22,243 bases of DNA from Alphaproteobacteria bacterium (GTDB lineage: Bacteria; Pseudomonadota; Alphaproteobacteria; Rhizobiales; Hyphomicrobiaceae). This document shows, piece by piece, positions 22,185 to 22,243 of the stretch. Numbering within the stretch: position 1 is the first letter of the stretch; each line of letters starts with the position of its first letter. Both the position numbers and the translations under genes were made by a program. Where the stretch lies: positions 1-22,243 of the forward strand of contig VBAB01000108.1 in assembly GCA_005888525.1 (NCBI GenBank), in the 5' to 3' direction. The notes below the pieces were generated by a model, which saw only the letters and a program-made list of their open reading frames with translations, had not been told where the DNA came from and did no database searches.

Positions 22185-22243
22185 TCATTGCAAGCCTTCG
22201 ACGCACACCGTCGCTATACCTTTGAAGTTGGGGACCGTCTTGT
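22185..22243 (-). CDS. C-terminal fragment of an unidentified protein (runs off right edge)
   Basis: The last 18 codons of a minus-strand reading frame ending KTVPNFKGIATVCVEGLQ and a TGA at 22185-22187. This frame has G or C in most third positions, unlike the competing frame, and is followed by a hairpin terminator. It is too short to identify; a C-terminal cysteine is present. Confidence 0.4.
   Translation of the reverse strand, partial: KTVPNFKGIATVCVEGLQ

Overview
The window is GC-rich, densely packed bacterial DNA. Its gene content and style point to an alphaproteobacterium, probably Hyphomicrobiales-like: a Tat-exported branched-chain amino-acid type binding protein, a fused LivH-LivM permease, many small secreted proteins, and GC-rich nested palindromic intergenic repeats. 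That assignment is an inference from protein style; no rRNA or marker phylogeny is available here. I saw no rRNA, tRNA, CRISPR array, transposase or phage gene.

Left third (1-8373). A minus-strand block reads right to left: GNAT acetyltransferase, livK, a fused livH-livM permease, livG and livF. It is followed, after a palindrome, by a bicupin protein and the N-terminus of an amidohydrolase that runs off the left edge. The liv genes overlap or nearly touch and form a complete HAAT-type ABC importer. A 620-aa acetyl-CoA hydrolase/CoA-transferase diverges from the GNAT gene, and a perfect 16-bp palindrome lies between the two. The block looks like uptake plus catabolism of a carboxylated or amide substrate, but the substrate cannot be read from the sequence.

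Middle (8391-13716). In order: a membrane-bound GGDEF diguanylate cyclase with an intact active site and I-site; rlmJ (23S rRNA m6A2030 methyltransferase); a cold-shock protein; two small secreted proteins of unknown function; and a secreted astacin-like (M12A) zinc protease. Upstream of the first small secreted gene are three hairpins. The last is a textbook intrinsic terminator placed directly before that gene's ribosome-binding site, so it may be an attenuated leader or a small RNA.

Right third (13725-22243). A minus-strand RND efflux operon mdtA-mdtB-mdtC is arranged with a 4-nt overlap and a 4-nt gap; no outer-membrane factor gene is in view. The MdtA-like adaptor carries an extra C-terminal cysteine-rich module (C-x7-C-x12-C-x11-C). 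Almost the same module makes up a stand-alone exported 90-aa protein encoded just upstream. This pairing of an efflux adaptor and a free periplasmic protein sharing a GLG1-type cysteine-rich repeat is the most unusual feature here. The last bases hold the C-terminus of one more minus-strand gene followed by a hairpin terminator.

Three copies of a CCCTCTCCCC/GGGGAGAGGG-type nested palindrome (4494-4580, 12317-12421, 13594-13716) punctuate the window. One is inside the liv operon, one precedes the protease gene and one lies between convergent genes.
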